Assembly (NCBI RefSeq): GCF_900188095.1
Contig: NZ_FZOT01000001.1
Location: 1-64,000, forward strand
Direction: 5' to 3'
Origin: Noviherbaspirillum humi
GTDB taxonomy: Bacteria > Pseudomonadota > Gammaproteobacteria > Burkholderiales > Burkholderiaceae_D
Length of the DNA: 64,000 nucleotides
The first letter of the stretch is position 1. Every line of letters begins with the position of its first letter. The notes below the pieces were generated by a model. It was not told the DNA's origin, did not search any database, and saw only the letters and a list, made by a program, of their open reading frames with translations. Below are positions 8,781 to 20,990 of this stretch, one piece after another. A program made the position numbers and the translations under genes.

Positions 8781-10139
8781 ATGAACGTTGTCATTCTTGC
8801 CGCCGGCATGGGAAAGCGAATGCAATCGGCGCTGCCCAAGGTGCTTCACCCCCTCGCCGGAAAACCCCTGCTGTCGCATGTGATCGATACTGCCCGGACC
8901 CTGTCGCCGAGCAGGCTGTGCGTCATTTACGGCCATGGCGGCGAAGCCGTTCCGCAAGCCATGCAGGCCGCCGATCTCTCCTTCGCCAAGCAGGAACCGC
9001 AACTCGGCACCGGCCATGCGGTGATGCAGGCGCTGCCGCACCTCGACGACGATGCCCCTACCCTGGTGCTTTACGGCGACGTGCCGTTGACCAGCGCCGC
9101 ATCGCTGCGGCAACTGTTGGACAGCGCCGGACAGGATAAGTTGGCCATACTCACCGTGTCCCTGGACGACCCGACCGGCTACGGCCGCATCGTGCGCAGC
9201 GGCGGCGGCATCAGCCGCATCGTCGAGCAGAAGGACGCCAGCGAGGAAGAACGCGCCATTCGCGAGGTCAACACCGGCATCATGGTGGCGCCGACGCGCC
9301 AGCTGCGGCGCTGGCTGCAGACGCTGTCCAACGACAATGCCCAAGGCGAGTATTACCTGACCGACATCGTCGCCCGCGCCGTGGCCGACGACGTGCCGGT
9401 CGTCTCCGCCCAGCCGGCCCATGTGTGGGAAACCCTGGGCGTCAACAGCAAGGTGCAGTTGGCCGAACTGGAGCGCATCCATCAGCGCAATATCGCCAAT
9501 GCCTTGCTGGAGGCCGGCGTGACCCTGGCCGACCCGGCGCGCATCGACGTGCGCGGCAGCCTCAAGGCCGGCCGCGATGTCAGCATCGACGTCGGCTGCG
9601 TGTTCGAGGGCGAGGTCGAGCTGGCCGACGGCGTTGCCATCGGCGCTCACTGCGTGATCCGCAATGCCCGCATCGCCGCCGGCGCGGTGATCCGTCCTTT
9701 CTGCCATATCGAGGATGCGGTGGTCGGCCCGCAATCGCAGATCGGCCCCTATGCCCGCCTGCGTCCCGGCACCGAGCTGGGCGAGGATGTCCACATCGGC
9801 AACTTCGTCGAGGTCAAGAACAGCCAGGTGGCCGCGCACAGCAAGGCCAACCATCTGGCCTATGTCGGCGACGCCACCGTCGGTTCGCGCGTCAACATCG
9901 GCGCCGGCACCATCACCTGCAATTACGACGGCGCCAACAAGTTCCGCACCGTGATCGAGGACGACGTCTTCATCGGCAGCGACACCCAGCTGGTGGCGCC
10001 GGTGCGCGTCGGCCGCGGCGCCACGCTCGGCGCCGGCACCACCCTGACCAAGGACGCGCCGGAAGGCAAGCTGACGGTATCGCGTCCGAAGCAGCTCACC
10101 ATCGAAGGCTGGCAACGGCCCGTCAAACTGAAGAAATAG
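8781..10139 (+). CDS. glmU: Bifunctional GlmU (UDP-GlcNAc pyrophosphorylase / GlcN-1-P acetyltransferase)
   Basis: This 452-residue protein has an N-terminal nucleotidyltransferase domain ([14 protein letters not shown] near residue 4, then [14 protein letters not shown] and NTGI) and a C-terminal left-handed beta-helix acetyltransferase ([39 protein letters not shown]). It makes UDP-N-acetylglucosamine from glucosamine-1-phosphate for peptidoglycan and lipopolysaccharide. Its length matches the family. glmS follows 9 bases downstream, so the two steps of amino-sugar synthesis form one operon. Confidence 0.97.
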   Translation: MNVVILAAGMGKRMQSALPKVLHPLAGKPLLSHVIDTARTLSPSRLCVIYGHGGEAVPQAMQAADLSFAKQEPQLGTGHAVMQALPHLDDDAPTLVLYGDVPLTSAASLRQLLDSAGQDKLAILTVSLDDPTGYGRIVRSGGGISRIVEQKDASEEERAIREVNTGIMVAPTRQLRRWLQTLSNDNAQGEYYLTDIVARAVADDVPVVSAQPAHVWETLGVNSKVQLAELERIHQRNIANALLEAGVTLADPARIDVRGSLKAGRDVSIDVGCVFEGEVELADGVAIGAHCVIRNARIAAGAVIRPFCHIEDAVVGPQSQIGPYARLRPGTELGEDVHIGNFVEVKNSQVAAHSKANHLAYVGDATVGSRVNIGAGTITCNYDGANKFRTVIEDDVFIGSDTQLVAPVRVGRGATLGAGTTLTKDAPEGKLTVSRPKQLTIEGWQRPVKLKK

Positions 10140-10148
10140 GAAACCATC

Positions 10149-11978
10149 ATGTGCGGCATCGTCGGCGCAGTAGCGCAACGCAATATCGTTCCCGTCCTGC
10201 TCGAAGGCTTGAAGCGCCTGGAGTACCGCGGCTATGACTCCTGCGGCGTGGCGGTCAATGACGGCACCCTGAAGCGCGCGCGCAGCGTCTCGCGCGTGGC
10301 CGAACTGGAGGCCCAGGTGCAGCAGTCCGGCCTGCAGGGCGGCGCCGGCATTTCCCATACCCGCTGGGCCACCCACGGCGCGCCGGCCACCAACAACGCC
10401 CATCCGCACTTCTCCGCCAATCCGAACGGCGAGCACTGCATCGGCCTGGTACACAACGGCATCATCGAGAACTACGAGGAAATCCGCGCCGACCTCATGG
10501 CCAAGGGCTACAAGTTCGAGTCCCAGACCGATACGGAAGCGGTGGCGCACCTGGTGAATTCCCTTTACGACGGCGATCTGTTCCGCACCGTGCAGAAGGC
10601 GGTCAAGCACCTGCACGGCGCCTTCGCCATCGCGGTGTTTTCCAAGGACGAGCCGAACCGCATCGTCGGCGCCCGCCTCGGCTGCCCGCTGACGATAGGC
10701 CTGGGCCAGGGCGAGAACTTCCTCGCCTCGGACGCCATGGCGCTGGCCGGCACCACCGACCAGATCATCTACCTGGAAGACGGCGACGTGGTGGACGTCA
10801 CCCGCGAAGGCGTGACCATCACGGACAAGAACGACCAGCCGGTGGAGCGCAAGGTCAACACGGTGAACGCCTATTCCGGCGCCATCGACCTCGGCCCCTA
10901 CCGCCACTACATGCAGAAGGAAATCTTCGAGCAGCCGCGCGCCATCTCCGACACCCTGGAAGGCGTGCAGGGCTTCGTGCCCGCCCTGTTCGGCGAAGGC
11001 GCCAGCGCCGTGCTGGAGCGCGTCAATGCGGTGCAGATCCTGGCCTGCGGCACCAGCTACTATTCCGGCATGACCGCCAAGTACTGGCTGGAGTCGATCG
11101 CCGGCCTGCCGACCCATGTCGAGATCGCCAGCGAATACCGCTACCGCAAGCCGGCGGTGAACCCCAACGCGCTGGTGGTGGTGATTTCCCAGTCGGGCGA
11201 AACCGCCGACACGCTGGCGGCGCTGAAGTACGCCAAGGAGCTCGGCCACAAGCATTCGCTGGCCATCTGCAACGTGCCGACCTCCGCCATGGTGCGCGAG
11301 ACCGAGCTGGCCTACCTGACCCGCGCCGGCGCCGAAATCGGCGTGGCTTCCACCAAGGCCTTCACCACGCAGCTGACCGCGCTCTACCTGCTGACCATGA
11401 CCCTGGCCAAGCTCAACGGCCGCCTGTCGGCCGACGAGGAGCAGAACCAGCTCAAGCAGCTGCGCCACCTGCCGACGGCGCTGCAGAGCGTGCTGGCGCT
11501 GGAGCCGCACATCATCGGCTGGTCCGAGACCTTCGCCCGCAAGGAGAATGCGCTGTTCCTGGGACGCGGCCTGCACTACCCGATCGCACTCGAAGGCGCG
11601 CTGAAGCTCAAGGAAATTTCGTACATCCACGCCGAAGCCTATCCGGCCGGCGAGCTGAAGCACGGCCCGCTGGCGCTGGTGACGGAGGAAATGCCGGTGG
11701 TCACCGTTGCCCCCAACGATGCGCTGCTGGAGAAGCTCAAGTCGAACATGCAGGAAGTGCGCGCCCGCGGCGGCGAACTGTTCGTCTTCGCCGACGGCGA
11801 CTCGCAGATCGCCTCCAGCCAGGGCGTGCATGTGATCCGCCTGCCGGAGCACTACGGCGAACTGTCGCCCATCCTGCACGTGGTGCCGCTGCAGCTGCTG
11901 GCCTACCATACCGCGCTGGCGCGCGGCACCGACGTCGACAAGCCGCGCAACCTGGCGAAGTCGGTCACGGTCGAGTAA
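10149..11978 (+). CDS. glmS: Glutamine--fructose-6-phosphate aminotransferase
   Basis: This 609-residue enzyme starts [10 protein letters not shown], which gives the N-terminal nucleophile Cys2 after Met removal. A type II glutaminase domain ([20 protein letters not shown]) is followed by two SIS sugar-isomerase domains ([38 protein letters not shown]) and the C-terminal [11 protein letters not shown]. It converts fructose-6-P and glutamine to glucosamine-6-P and shares an operon with glmU. No glmS ribozyme is seen in the 9-base gap, as expected for a proteobacterium. Confidence 0.97.
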   Translation: MCGIVGAVAQRNIVPVLLEGLKRLEYRGYDSCGVAVNDGTLKRARSVSRVAELEAQVQQSGLQGGAGISHTRWATHGAPATNNAHPHFSANPNGEHCIGLVHNGIIENYEEIRADLMAKGYKFESQTDTEAVAHLVNSLYDGDLFRTVQKAVKHLHGAFAIAVFSKDEPNRIVGARLGCPLTIGLGQGENFLASDAMALAGTTDQIIYLEDGDVVDVTREGVTITDKNDQPVERKVNTVNAYSGAIDLGPYRHYMQKEIFEQPRAISDTLEGVQGFVPALFGEGASAVLERVNAVQILACGTSYYSGMTAKYWLESIAGLPTHVEIASEYRYRKPAVNPNALVVVISQSGETADTLAALKYAKELGHKHSLAICNVPTSAMVRETELAYLTRAGAEIGVASTKAFTTQLTALYLLTMTLAKLNGRLSADEEQNQLKQLRHLPTALQSVLALEPHIIGWSETFARKENALFLGRGLHYPIALEGALKLKEISYIHAEAYPAGELKHGPLALVTEEMPVVTVAPNDALLEKLKSNMQEVRARGGELFVFADGDSQIASSQGVHVIRLPEHYGELSPILHVVPLQLLAYHTALARGTDVDKPRNLAKSVTVE

Positions 11979-12007
11979 GCGAGCCTGACTGTCGCACCCA
12001 GCCGCAC

Positions 12008-12036
12008 CCGCCGCCGCAATGCACGCGGCGGCGGTT
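12008..12036 (+). terminator. GC-rich hairpin after glmS
   Basis: CCGCCGCCGC (12008-12017) and GCGGCGGCGG (12025-12034) pair perfectly over 10 bp with a 7-base loop, 30 bases after the glmS stop. Only two T residues follow, so termination may be weak or Rho-assisted. Confidence 0.5.
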
Positions 12037-12097
12037 CGAAGCCGGGCCGGGATCAGCTATCATCAGGTAACTGAACCGGCCCAACGCTTATTTCTAC

Positions 12098-13183
12098 ATG
12101 TCGCATCTTCCGCGCTCCCTGCTGCCGCTGCTGTTCGCCGGCGCCCTGCTCTTCCTGCTCAACAATTTCCTGCCTTCCCTGGCCTGGGCGGGCCTGCTGG
12201 CCACCGTCACCTGGCCGCTGCACCAGCGCCTGGTGAAACGCGGCTTCGGTACGCGCGCCAGCGCCGCCATCCTGGTAGTGGCCCTGATCGCCTGCTTCGC
12301 CATCCCCTCGGCCCTGCTGCTCAACACCCTGCGCACCGAGATCGTGACCGTGGTCCAGGTGTTCCAGACCTACAACCAGACCGGCCTGCCGCCGCCCGAC
12401 TGGCTGGCCCGGCTGCCGGTCATCGCCGACGCGGCGCAGACCTGGTGGCACAAGACGCTGGCGGTGCCGGGCGGCCTGAACGCGCTGCTCAAGTCCACCG
12501 TCGGCGACCTGGCGCCGCAGATCACCAGCCGCGCCGGCGCCTTCGGCTCCACCTTCCTCGCCAACCTGCTGTACCTGTTCCTGGCGATGCTGACACTGTT
12601 CATCCTCTACCTCGAGGCCGACACCGTGGTGCGCTACGTGGATGGCGCCGGCCTGCGCCTGGCGCCGCAGCAGTATCCGATGCTGCGCCAGATCTTCCCG
12701 CTGTCGGTGCGCGGCACGGCGCTCGGCCTGTGCTCGGTGGCAGTGCTGGAAGGCGTGGTGCTGGGCGTGGCCTACAAGATTGCCGGCGCGCCGGCGCCGG
12801 CCCTGCTCGGCGTGATCACCGGCTACATGGCGCTGATCCCGGGCGGCGCGCCGCTGTCCTTTACCCTGGTGTCGCTCCTGCTGCTCGGCCAGGGCAATTC
12901 CGGCGCCGCCCTCGGCCTGTTTTCCTGGGGCGCCTTCGAACTGTTCCTGGTAGACAAGTTTTTGCGGCCGCAGCTCATCGGCAGCCGCGTCGACCTGCCT
13001 TTCCTGGCAGTGCTGTTCGGCCTGCTCGGCGGCGTTTCCACGCTCGGCATCATCGGCCTGTTCGTCGGCCCCTTCCTGATGGCGGTGCTGTTCGCCTGGC
13101 TGCGCGACGGCCAGGCGGTGCTGGAACCGGCAGCGCCGTCCGCCGAGGTGGCCAAGCTGGCCGAGGTGCGCCGGGTCGAGTAG
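12098..13183 (+). CDS. AI-2E family transporter (PerM/UPF0118)
   Basis: This 361-residue polytopic membrane protein has clustered hydrophobic segments at the N-terminus (residues 8-75), a soluble stretch (about 85-150) and a C-terminal half with GVAYKIAGAPAPALLGVITG, MALIPGGAP and GLLGGVSTLGIIGLFVGP, the hallmarks of the AI-2E exporter family. Some members export autoinducer-2, others sodium or indole; the substrate here is unknown. It follows the glmS terminator hairpin and has its own start region. Confidence 0.85.
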   Translation: MSHLPRSLLPLLFAGALLFLLNNFLPSLAWAGLLATVTWPLHQRLVKRGFGTRASAAILVVALIACFAIPSALLLNTLRTEIVTVVQVFQTYNQTGLPPPDWLARLPVIADAAQTWWHKTLAVPGGLNALLKSTVGDLAPQITSRAGAFGSTFLANLLYLFLAMLTLFILYLEADTVVRYVDGAGLRLAPQQYPMLRQIFPLSVRGTALGLCSVAVLEGVVLGVAYKIAGAPAPALLGVITGYMALIPGGAPLSFTLVSLLLLGQGNSGAALGLFSWGAFELFLVDKFLRPQLIGSRVDLPFLAVLFGLLGGVSTLGIIGLFVGPFLMAVLFAWLRDGQAVLEPAAPSAEVAKLAEVRRVE

Positions 13184-13487
13184 GCAGCGTTCGCGCCTGG
13201 CATGGCGCGATGCCGCGGGATAGCGCGCCGCCTTGCTCGCCCGCTCGGAAACCCTCTTCCTTCCGTCCTTTCATCAGCCGCCCAGGCTTCCGGATCCGGG
13301 CGCCGCACCCGCGGGCGCCAAAAGGTCTTTCCGGCCTGCCATCCGGCAATCTCTCGTCGCCCTTTCGCCGGCATCGCGCCGACCGACTTCCGCCCGATCA
13401 AGCCGCCGCCCGCGCCTTGACGTTAACGTTAACGTAAGCTACCGTACGCACGAACCTACCCGCCGCCTCGCTTCAACAGGAAACGCC
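13184..13487 (+). other. Leader region of icmF (no gene)
   Basis: This is a 304-base gap between the AI-2E permease and icmF. I see no credible small gene. The last 70 bases contain the palindromic operator at 13420-13435 and the AGGAAA ribosome site of icmF; the first 230 bases show only GC-rich, non-coding-looking sequence. Confidence 0.6.
13420..13435. promoter_or_regulatory. 16-bp perfect palindrome, putative acyl-CoA-regulator operator
   Basis: The sequence ACGTTAACGTTAACGT is its own reverse complement and is built from overlapping ACGTTAACGT units. It lies 52 bases before the icmF ATG. A TTGACG hexamer overlapping its left edge (13418-13423) could serve as a -35. Motifs of the ACGTTAACGT kind are, from memory, bound by MerR/TetR-type regulators of branched-chain and fatty acyl-CoA genes in proteobacteria (LiuR-like), which would suit isobutyryl-CoA metabolism. 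Confidence 0.6.
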
Positions 13488-16400
13488 ATGACCGATCTCT
13501 CCGTTGCCAAGCAGCTCACCGACTACAAGCCCGTCAACAAGGTGCGATTCGTCACCGCCGCCTCCCTGTTCGACGGTCATGACGCCTCCATCAACATCAT
13601 GCGGCGCATCCTGATGGCCAATGGCGCCGAGGTGATCCACCTCGGCCACAACCGCTCGGTGGAGGAGATCGTCACCGCCGCCCTGCAGGAGGACGCGCAG
13701 GGCATCGCCGTCTCCAGCTACCAGGGCGGGCATGTGGAGTACTTCAAGTACATGGTCGACCTGCTCAGGCAGCGCGGCGGCGCCCACATCAAGGTGTTCG
13801 GCGGCGGCGGCGGCGTCATCGTGCCGGCCGAGATCGCCGAGCTGCATGCCTACGGCGTGGCGCGCATCTTCAGCCCGGAGGACGGGCAGCGCATGGGCCT
13901 GAACGGCATGATCCTGTCCATGATCCAGGCTTGCGACGCCGACTTGTCGCTGCACGCGCCGCGCGACCTGGCGCCGCTGCGCGAGGGCGACATGCCGACG
14001 CGTCAGCGCCCTCTGGCCAGTCTCATCACCGCCCTGGAGAACGGCAGCGCCGATGCCGGCCTGAAGGCGGAGCTGCACAAGCTGGCCGACGGCATCGCCG
14101 CGCCGGTGCTCGGCATCACCGGCACCGGCGGCGCCGGCAAGTCCTCGCTGACCGACGAGCTGATCCGCCGCATCCGCCTCGACCAGGACGACGCCCTGCA
14201 CATCGCCGTCATTTCCATCGACCCGTCGCGGCGCAAGTCGGGCGGCGCCCTGCTCGGCGACCGCATCCGCATGAATGCGATCGCGCCCTGGAACGGCCAG
14301 GCGCGGGTGTTCATGCGCTCGCTCGCCACGCGCGAAGCCGGCTCCGAAATCTCGCAGGCATTGCCGGACGTGATTGCCGCGTGCAAGGTGGCCGGCTTCG
14401 ACCTGGTGATCGTCGAGACCTCCGGCATCGGCCAGGGCGACGCGGCCATCGTGCCGCATGTCGATGTTTCGATGTACGTGATGACGCCCGAGTTCGGCGC
14501 CGCCTCGCAGCTGGAAAAGATCGATATGCTCGACTTCGCCGACTTCGTGGCGATCAACAAGTTCGACCGCAAGGGCGCCCAGGATGCGCTGCGCGACGTC
14601 GCCAAGCAATACCAGCGCAACCGCGAGCTGTGGAGCAGGCGGCCGGAGGAGATGCCGGTGTTCGGCACCCAGGCGTCGCGCTTCAACGATGATGGGGTGA
14701 CGGCGCTGTACCAGGGACTGCTGCCACGGCTGGCGGAGCTCGGGCTGAAGGCTGGGCCGGGCAGGCTGGAAAAAGCAGATGTGCGCTTCTCTTCCGGCAA
14801 GAATGCCATCGTGCCGCCGGCGCGGGCGCGCTATCTGGCGGAGATCGCGGATACGGTGCGGGGGTATCACGGCAAGGTGCGGCAGCAGGTGCGGCTGGCA
14901 AGGGAAAGGCAGCAGCTGGTGGAAGCGAGGCGGATGCTTCAGGAAGCCCTCCCTTTCAAGGGGAGGGATGGGGCGGGGATGGGGTTCGGTGGCGCAGCAC
15001 CGGTAGCGCATTTCAACGCTTCTTTTGGTGCCTCACCCGAAACCCTTCCCCATCCTAACCTTCCCCTTGAAGAGGAAGGGACTGACAAAGCGCTTGGCAG
15101 GCTCATCGAGGATCGCGAGAGCCAACTCGATCCGTCCGCAAAACACCTCCTCTCAAGTTGGCCCGCCCTCCAATCCACCTATGCCGGCGACGAGCACATC
15201 GTCAAGATCCGCGACAAGGAAATCCGTACCCGCCTTACCTACCAGACCCTGTCCGGCAATACCATCCGCAAGGTGTCGCTGCCGAAGTTCGAAGACCACG
15301 GCGAGATCCTGCGCTGGCTGATGCGGGAAAACGTCCCCGGAGCCTTCCCCTATACCGCCGGCGTGTTCCCCTTCAAGCGCGAGAACGAGGACCCGACCCG
15401 CATGTTCGCCGGCGAGGGCGATCCCTTCCGCACCAACCGCCGCTTCAAGCTGGTGTCGGAAGGCATGCCGGCCAAGCGCCTGTCGACCGCCTTCGACTCG
15501 GTCACCCTGTACGGCGCCGACCCGGCGCTGCGGCCGGACATCTACGGCAAGATCGGCAACTCCGGCGTTTCCATCGCCACGCTGGACGACATGAAGGTGC
15601 TGTACGACGGCTTCGACCTGTGCGATCCGGCCACTTCGGTGTCGATGACCATCAACGGCCCGGCGCCGACCATCCTGGCGATGTTCATGAACACCGCCAT
15701 CGACCAGCGCCTGGCGCGCTTCCGCGCCGACAACGGCCGCGAACCCAACGCGCAGGAGGCGGCACAGATCCGCGCCTGGGTGCTGCAGAACGTGCGCGGC
15801 ACGGTGCAGGCCGACATCCTGAAGGAAGACCAGGGCCAGAACACCTGCATCTTCTCCACCGAGTTCTCGCTCAAGGTGATGGGCGACATCCAGGCCTATT
15901 TCGTCGAGCACGGCGTGCGCAATTTCTATTCGGTGTCGATCTCCGGCTATCACATCGCCGAGGCCGGCGCGAATCCGATCTCGCAGCTCGCCTTCACTCT
16001 GTCCAATGGCTTCACCTTCGTCGAAGCCTATCTGGCGCGCGGCATGCACATCGACGATTTCGCGCCCAACCTGTCGTTCTTCTTCTCCAACGGCATGGAC
16101 CCGGAGTACACCGTGCTCGGCCGGGTGGCGCGCCGCATCTGGGCGGTGGCCATGCGCGACAAGTACGGCGCCAACGAGCGCAGCCAGAAACTGAAGTACC
16201 ACATCCAGACGTCCGGCCGCTCGCTGCATGCGCAGGAAATCGACTTCAACGACATCCGCACCACGCTGCAGGCGCTGATCGCCATCTACGACAATTGCAA
16301 TTCCCTGCACACCAATGCCTACGACGAGGCGATCACCACGCCGACCGACGAATCGGTGCGGCGCGCGCTCGCCATCCAGCTCATCATCAACCGCGAGTGG

Positions 16401-16895
16401 GGCCTGGCGAAGAACGAGAACCCGAACCAGGGTTCCTTCATCATCGAGGAGCTGACCGACCTGGTGGAGGAAGCGGTGCTGCAGGAATTCGAGCGCATCG
16501 CCGAGCGCGGCGGCGTGCTGGGCGCGATGGAGACCGGCTACCAGCGCGGCAAGATCCAGGAAGAGTCGATGCATTACGAGCACTTGAAGCACGACGGCAC
16601 GCTGCCCATCATCGGCGTCAACACCTTCCGCAATCCCAAGGGCGACCCGGTGCCGCAGGCGCTGGAGCTGGCGCGATCGACCGAGGAAGAGAAGCAGTCG
16701 CAGCTGCGGCGCCTGGCCGACTTCCAGGCGCGCCACACGGCCGAGGCGCCGGCCATGCTCGCCAAGCTGCAGCAGGCGGTGATCCGCGACGAGAATGTGT
16801 TCGCCACGCTGATGGACGCGGTGCGGGTCTGCTCGCTGGGGCAGATCACCGATGCGCTGTTCGAGGTGGGCGGGCAGTACCGGCGGAACATGTAG
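13488..16895 (+). CDS. icmF: Fused isobutyryl-CoA mutase IcmF
   Basis: This 1135-residue, adenosylcobalamin-dependent protein interconverts isobutyryl-CoA and n-butyryl-CoA. The B12-binding domain comes first ([14 protein letters not shown] near residue 28, VFGGGGGV), then a MeaB-like GTPase (P-loop GTGGAGKS with K218, NKFD), then the mutase barrel ([47 protein letters not shown]). The family is usually about 1090 residues; the excess is residues 487-531, encoded by a repeat element (14947-15080) in the linker between GTPase and mutase. The ATG at 13488 with AGGAAA upstream is chosen over earlier in-frame codons that do not match the family. Confidence 0.95.
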   Translation: MTDLSVAKQLTDYKPVNKVRFVTAASLFDGHDASINIMRRILMANGAEVIHLGHNRSVEEIVTAALQEDAQGIAVSSYQGGHVEYFKYMVDLLRQRGGAHIKVFGGGGGVIVPAEIAELHAYGVARIFSPEDGQRMGLNGMILSMIQACDADLSLHAPRDLAPLREGDMPTRQRPLASLITALENGSADAGLKAELHKLADGIAAPVLGITGTGGAGKSSLTDELIRRIRLDQDDALHIAVISIDPSRRKSGGALLGDRIRMNAIAPWNGQARVFMRSLATREAGSEISQALPDVIAACKVAGFDLVIVETSGIGQGDAAIVPHVDVSMYVMTPEFGAASQLEKIDMLDFADFVAINKFDRKGAQDALRDVAKQYQRNRELWSRRPEEMPVFGTQASRFNDDGVTALYQGLLPRLAELGLKAGPGRLEKADVRFSSGKNAIVPPARARYLAEIADTVRGYHGKVRQQVRLARERQQLVEARRMLQEALPFKGRDGAGMGFGGAAPVAHFNASFGASPETLPHPNLPLEEEGTDKALGRLIEDRESQLDPSAKHLLSSWPALQSTYAGDEHIVKIRDKEIRTRLTYQTLSGNTIRKVSLPKFEDHGEILRWLMRENVPGAFPYTAGVFPFKRENEDPTRMFAGEGDPFRTNRRFKLVSEGMPAKRLSTAFDSVTLYGADPALRPDIYGKIGNSGVSIATLDDMKVLYDGFDLCDPATSVSMTINGPAPTILAMFMNTAIDQRLARFRADNGREPNAQEAAQIRAWVLQNVRGTVQADILKEDQGQNTCIFSTEFSLKVMGDIQAYFVEHGVRNFYSVSISGYHIAEAGANPISQLAFTLSNGFTFVEAYLARGMHIDDFAPNLSFFFSNGMDPEYTVLGRVARRIWAVAMRDKYGANERSQKLKYHIQTSGRSLHAQEIDFNDIRTTLQALIAIYDNCNSLHTNAYDEAITTPTDESVRRALAIQLIINREWGLAKNENPNQGSFIIEELTDLVEEAVLQEFERIAERGGVLGAMETGYQRGKIQEESMHYEHLKHDGTLPIIGVNTFRNPKGDPVPQALELARSTEEEKQSQLRRLADFQARHTAEAPAMLAKLQQAVIRDENVFATLMDAVRVCSLGQITDALFEVGGQYRRNM
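14947..15080 (+). repeat. Palindromic repeat element, in-frame copy inside icmF
   Basis: The 134-base segment begins with CCCTCCCTTTCAAGGGGAGG and ends with CCTTCCCCTTGAAGAGGAAG, two hairpins of the same type that bound the repeats at 50635-50822 and 54402-54591. The inner arms GGGATGGGGTTCGG and CCGAAACCCTTCCCC also match those copies. It lacks the central core of the longer copies and is more diverged. It carries no stop codon in the icmF frame and is translated as a Gly/Pro/Ala-rich linker. Confidence 0.75.
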
Positions 16896-17009
16896 GCACG
16901 GCGCCGTTCTTGCGCCTGGCTTGCGGCGCGGCATCGCCGTATCCGCGCCGTATCCGGATTGCTGGGATAATAGGCGGCTTCATCGCCGCGCCAGCCTCTT
17001 GTCCACCCC

Positions 17010-17897
17010 ATGCAACTAGGAATGCTCTACGCCGCCCTCGCCTATGTCATCTGGGGCGCCTTTCCGGTCTACTTCAAATCCCTGCAAGCCATTCCCTCGA
17101 TCGAGCTGGTGCCGCACCGCATGCTGTGGTCGCTGGCCTTCCTCTTCATCGTGCTGGCGGCGCGGCGGCAATGGACCTGGCTCGGCCAGGCGCTGCGCCG
17201 GCCGAAGCTGGTGGCGGGCTTCCTCGCCAGTTCGCTGCTGCTGTCGTCCAACTGGTTCGTCTATGTCTGGGCGGTGAACAACGGCCGCGTGGTGGATGCC
17301 AGCCTCGGCTACTTCATCAATCCGCTGGTGAACGTCCTGCTCGGCTATGTGGTGCTGGGCGAGCGCATGCGGCCGGTGCAATGGCTGGCGATCGCGCTGG
17401 CCGCCGCCGGCGTGCTGTGGCTGACCTGGATCGGCGGCCAGTTGCCATGGATCGCACTGTCGCTGGCGGCGACCTTCGGACTCTATGGCCTGCTGCGCAA
17501 GACCGCGGTGCTCGGTCCGCTCGAAGGCCTGGCGCTGGAAACCCTGCTGGTGGCGCCGCTGGCGCTGGCGATGCTGCTCTGGCTGAGCTGGCAAGGCCAG
17601 ACGCATTTCGCGCAGGCGCCGCTGGCGACCCAGCTGCTGATGGCGGCGGCCGGCCCGATCACCGCGATCCCGCTGCTGCTGTTCGCCGCCGGCGCGCGCC
17701 GCATTCCGCTGTCGGTGCTCGGCCTGCTGCAGTACATCGGCCCGACCCTGCAATTGCTGCTCGGCGTCTGGCTCTATCATGAACCGTTCGGCGGGGCGCG
17801 CCTCGCCGGCTTCGCGCTGATCTGGTGCGCGCTGGCGGTGTACTCGGCGGAAGGCGTGTGGCAGCGCCAGGCGACGCGTCTGCGCCAGGCGTCGTAA
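17010..17897 (+). CDS. rarD: EamA-family transporter RarD
   Basis: This 295-residue membrane protein has ten predicted helices in two EamA halves. It carries RarD features: YVIWGAFPVYFKSLQAIP at the N-terminus, ELVPHRMLWSL, NWFVYVWAVNNGRVVDASLGYFINPLVNVLLG, and QYIGPTLQLLLGVW near the end. RarD proteins are drug/metabolite-transporter relatives; the cargo is not established. It stands alone between icmF and ettA. Confidence 0.9.
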   Translation: MQLGMLYAALAYVIWGAFPVYFKSLQAIPSIELVPHRMLWSLAFLFIVLAARRQWTWLGQALRRPKLVAGFLASSLLLSSNWFVYVWAVNNGRVVDASLGYFINPLVNVLLGYVVLGERMRPVQWLAIALAAAGVLWLTWIGGQLPWIALSLAATFGLYGLLRKTAVLGPLEGLALETLLVAPLALAMLLWLSWQGQTHFAQAPLATQLLMAAAGPITAIPLLLFAAGARRIPLSVLGLLQYIGPTLQLLLGVWLYHEPFGGARLAGFALIWCALAVYSAEGVWQRQATRLRQAS

Positions 17898-18224
17898 GCA
17901 AAAAGGCGGTCGTCCGAACACCCCTGCCCATGCAGGCCCGGCAGGCCGAGCCCCTGCAGTCATCCGCGCAATCCATTCGGGAGCGGCAGCCGACCCTGAT
18001 CGGCAGCGGGTCCGCATTGCCCTTGCCGATAACGGCGCGGGTGATGCCGGGATCGCGTCGCCGCGGAGCCGTGCTTTCTTCACGTCGACGCCCAGCGGTC
18101 AGGTGCGGTCCCGTTTGCAGTCGATGCCGGCCAGCGCTGCCTTCCGGTTCCGCAGGCCGTCACCATCGCATGCGTGATCGGTTATGCTTGCATTCCTGTC
18201 TTCACCCCGTCTTCACGACTTTCT
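17898..18224 (+). other. Intergenic region before ettA (no gene seen)
   Basis: This 327-base gap has no supported gene. A -10-like TATGCT occurs at 18183-18188, about 40 bases before the ettA ATG, but without a convincing -35. I see no repeat or clear terminator after rarD. Confidence 0.5.
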
Positions 18225-19892
<1,668 letters not shown>

Positions 19893-19903
19893 TGGCACTC
19901 CGT

Positions 19904-19923
19904 CATGCCGCCCCGGCGGCATG
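19904..19923 (+). terminator. Hairpin after ettA
   Basis: CATGCCGC (19904-19911) and GCGGCATG (19916-19923) form an 8-bp stem with a CCCG loop, 11 bases after the ettA stop. No T-run follows, so it is only a candidate terminator. Confidence 0.35.
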
Positions 19924-20037
19924 GCACGAATGACATTGCCAGCCTGTCACGCGCCCGCATTCCTTCCCGGAGGATGCGGGCGCAACCGTTCAAAGCGGGT
20001 AAAATCGGCGTCTTTACAGCATTGCCGGAATCCCGCC

Positions 20038-20940
20038 ATGAAATGGGCCGTCGTCTCGATCTACCTCTTCTCCGTCGCCTACGTGCATCTGCGCGGCCGG
20101 GCGCGCCTGCCTTTCTTCCGCCAGATGTTCGATCACTCCACCTTCATGGTGCCGATCAACTTCTTCATGCACCTGTTCTCCCGGGTGTCGTCGCGTCGCC
20201 CCTACCTGCCGACCTCGGAGTTTCCCGAGCTCAAGCCGCTGCAGGAAAACTGGGAGATGATCCGCAACGAGGCGCTGGCCCTGATCGCGATGCAAAAGAT
20301 CCGCGCCGCCGAGAAAAATGACGATGCCGGCTTCAATTCTTTCTTCAAGACCGGCTGGAAGCGCTTCTACCTGAAGTGGTACGACGCCAGCCATCCGTCG
20401 GCGGAACGCTTCTGCCCGAAGACGGTGGCGCTGCTGAAGCAGATCCCGAACGTGAAGGCGGCGATGTTCGCCGAGCTGCCGCCGGGCGCCAAGCTCAACC
20501 CGCACCGCGATCCGTATGCCGGCTCGCTGCGCTACCACCTCGGCCTGTCGACGCCGAACGACGACCGCTGCTTCATCGAGGTCGACGGCCAGCGTTACAG
20601 CTGGCGCGACGGCGAAGGCGTGATCTTCGACGAAACCTTCATCCACTGGGCGCAGAACACCAGCGAGGGCGACCGCGTCATCCTGTTCTGCGACGTCGAG
20701 CGGCCGATGCGCTTCCGCTGGGCGCAGGGCATCAACAAGTTCCTCGGCCGCACCATGATGACCGCCGCCAGCTCGCCCAACGAGACCGGCGACCAGACCG
20801 GCGGCATCAACCGCATCTTCCGCTTCTTCTGGTCCGCCGGACAGTATCGCCGCCGCTTCAAGAAGTGGAACAAGACGGTGTACCAGATCACCAAGCTGGC
20901 GCTGATCGCGGGCGTGATCGCGGCGATCGTCTACGCCTGA
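20038..20940 (+). CDS. lpxO: LpxO-like aspartyl/asparaginyl beta-hydroxylase (lipid A hydroxylase family)
   Basis: This 300-residue protein has a hydrophobic N-terminus (residues 1-18), a 2-oxoglutarate/Fe(II) hydroxylase core and a C-terminal membrane helix (about 283-299). The iron ligands H156 and D158 (NPHRD) and H203 (FIHWAQN), and R213 for 2-oxoglutarate, are in place. The layout with terminal membrane segments fits LpxO, which adds a 2-hydroxyl to a lipid A acyl chain. Specificity between lipid A and peptide or ornithine-lipid substrates cannot be settled by sequence alone. Confidence 0.82.
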   Translation: MKWAVVSIYLFSVAYVHLRGRARLPFFRQMFDHSTFMVPINFFMHLFSRVSSRRPYLPTSEFPELKPLQENWEMIRNEALALIAMQKIRAAEKNDDAGFNSFFKTGWKRFYLKWYDASHPSAERFCPKTVALLKQIPNVKAAMFAELPPGAKLNPHRDPYAGSLRYHLGLSTPNDDRCFIEVDGQRYSWRDGEGVIFDETFIHWAQNTSEGDRVILFCDVERPMRFRWAQGINKFLGRTMMTAASSPNETGDQTGGINRIFRFFWSAGQYRRRFKKWNKTVYQITKLALIAGVIAAIVYA

Positions 20941-20990
20941 TTCCTGCCGTACCGGCGGCCGGCTTCGCCCGCGCCGCCTGCAAAGTTCTT

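Noticed and set aside
8766-11909. Very long open frame on the minus strand across glmU and glmS
   Set aside because: It is the upstream extension of the DUF6279 lipoprotein frame in GC-rich DNA; the part over glmU/glmS has no start, signal or family match and lies opposite two clear essential genes.
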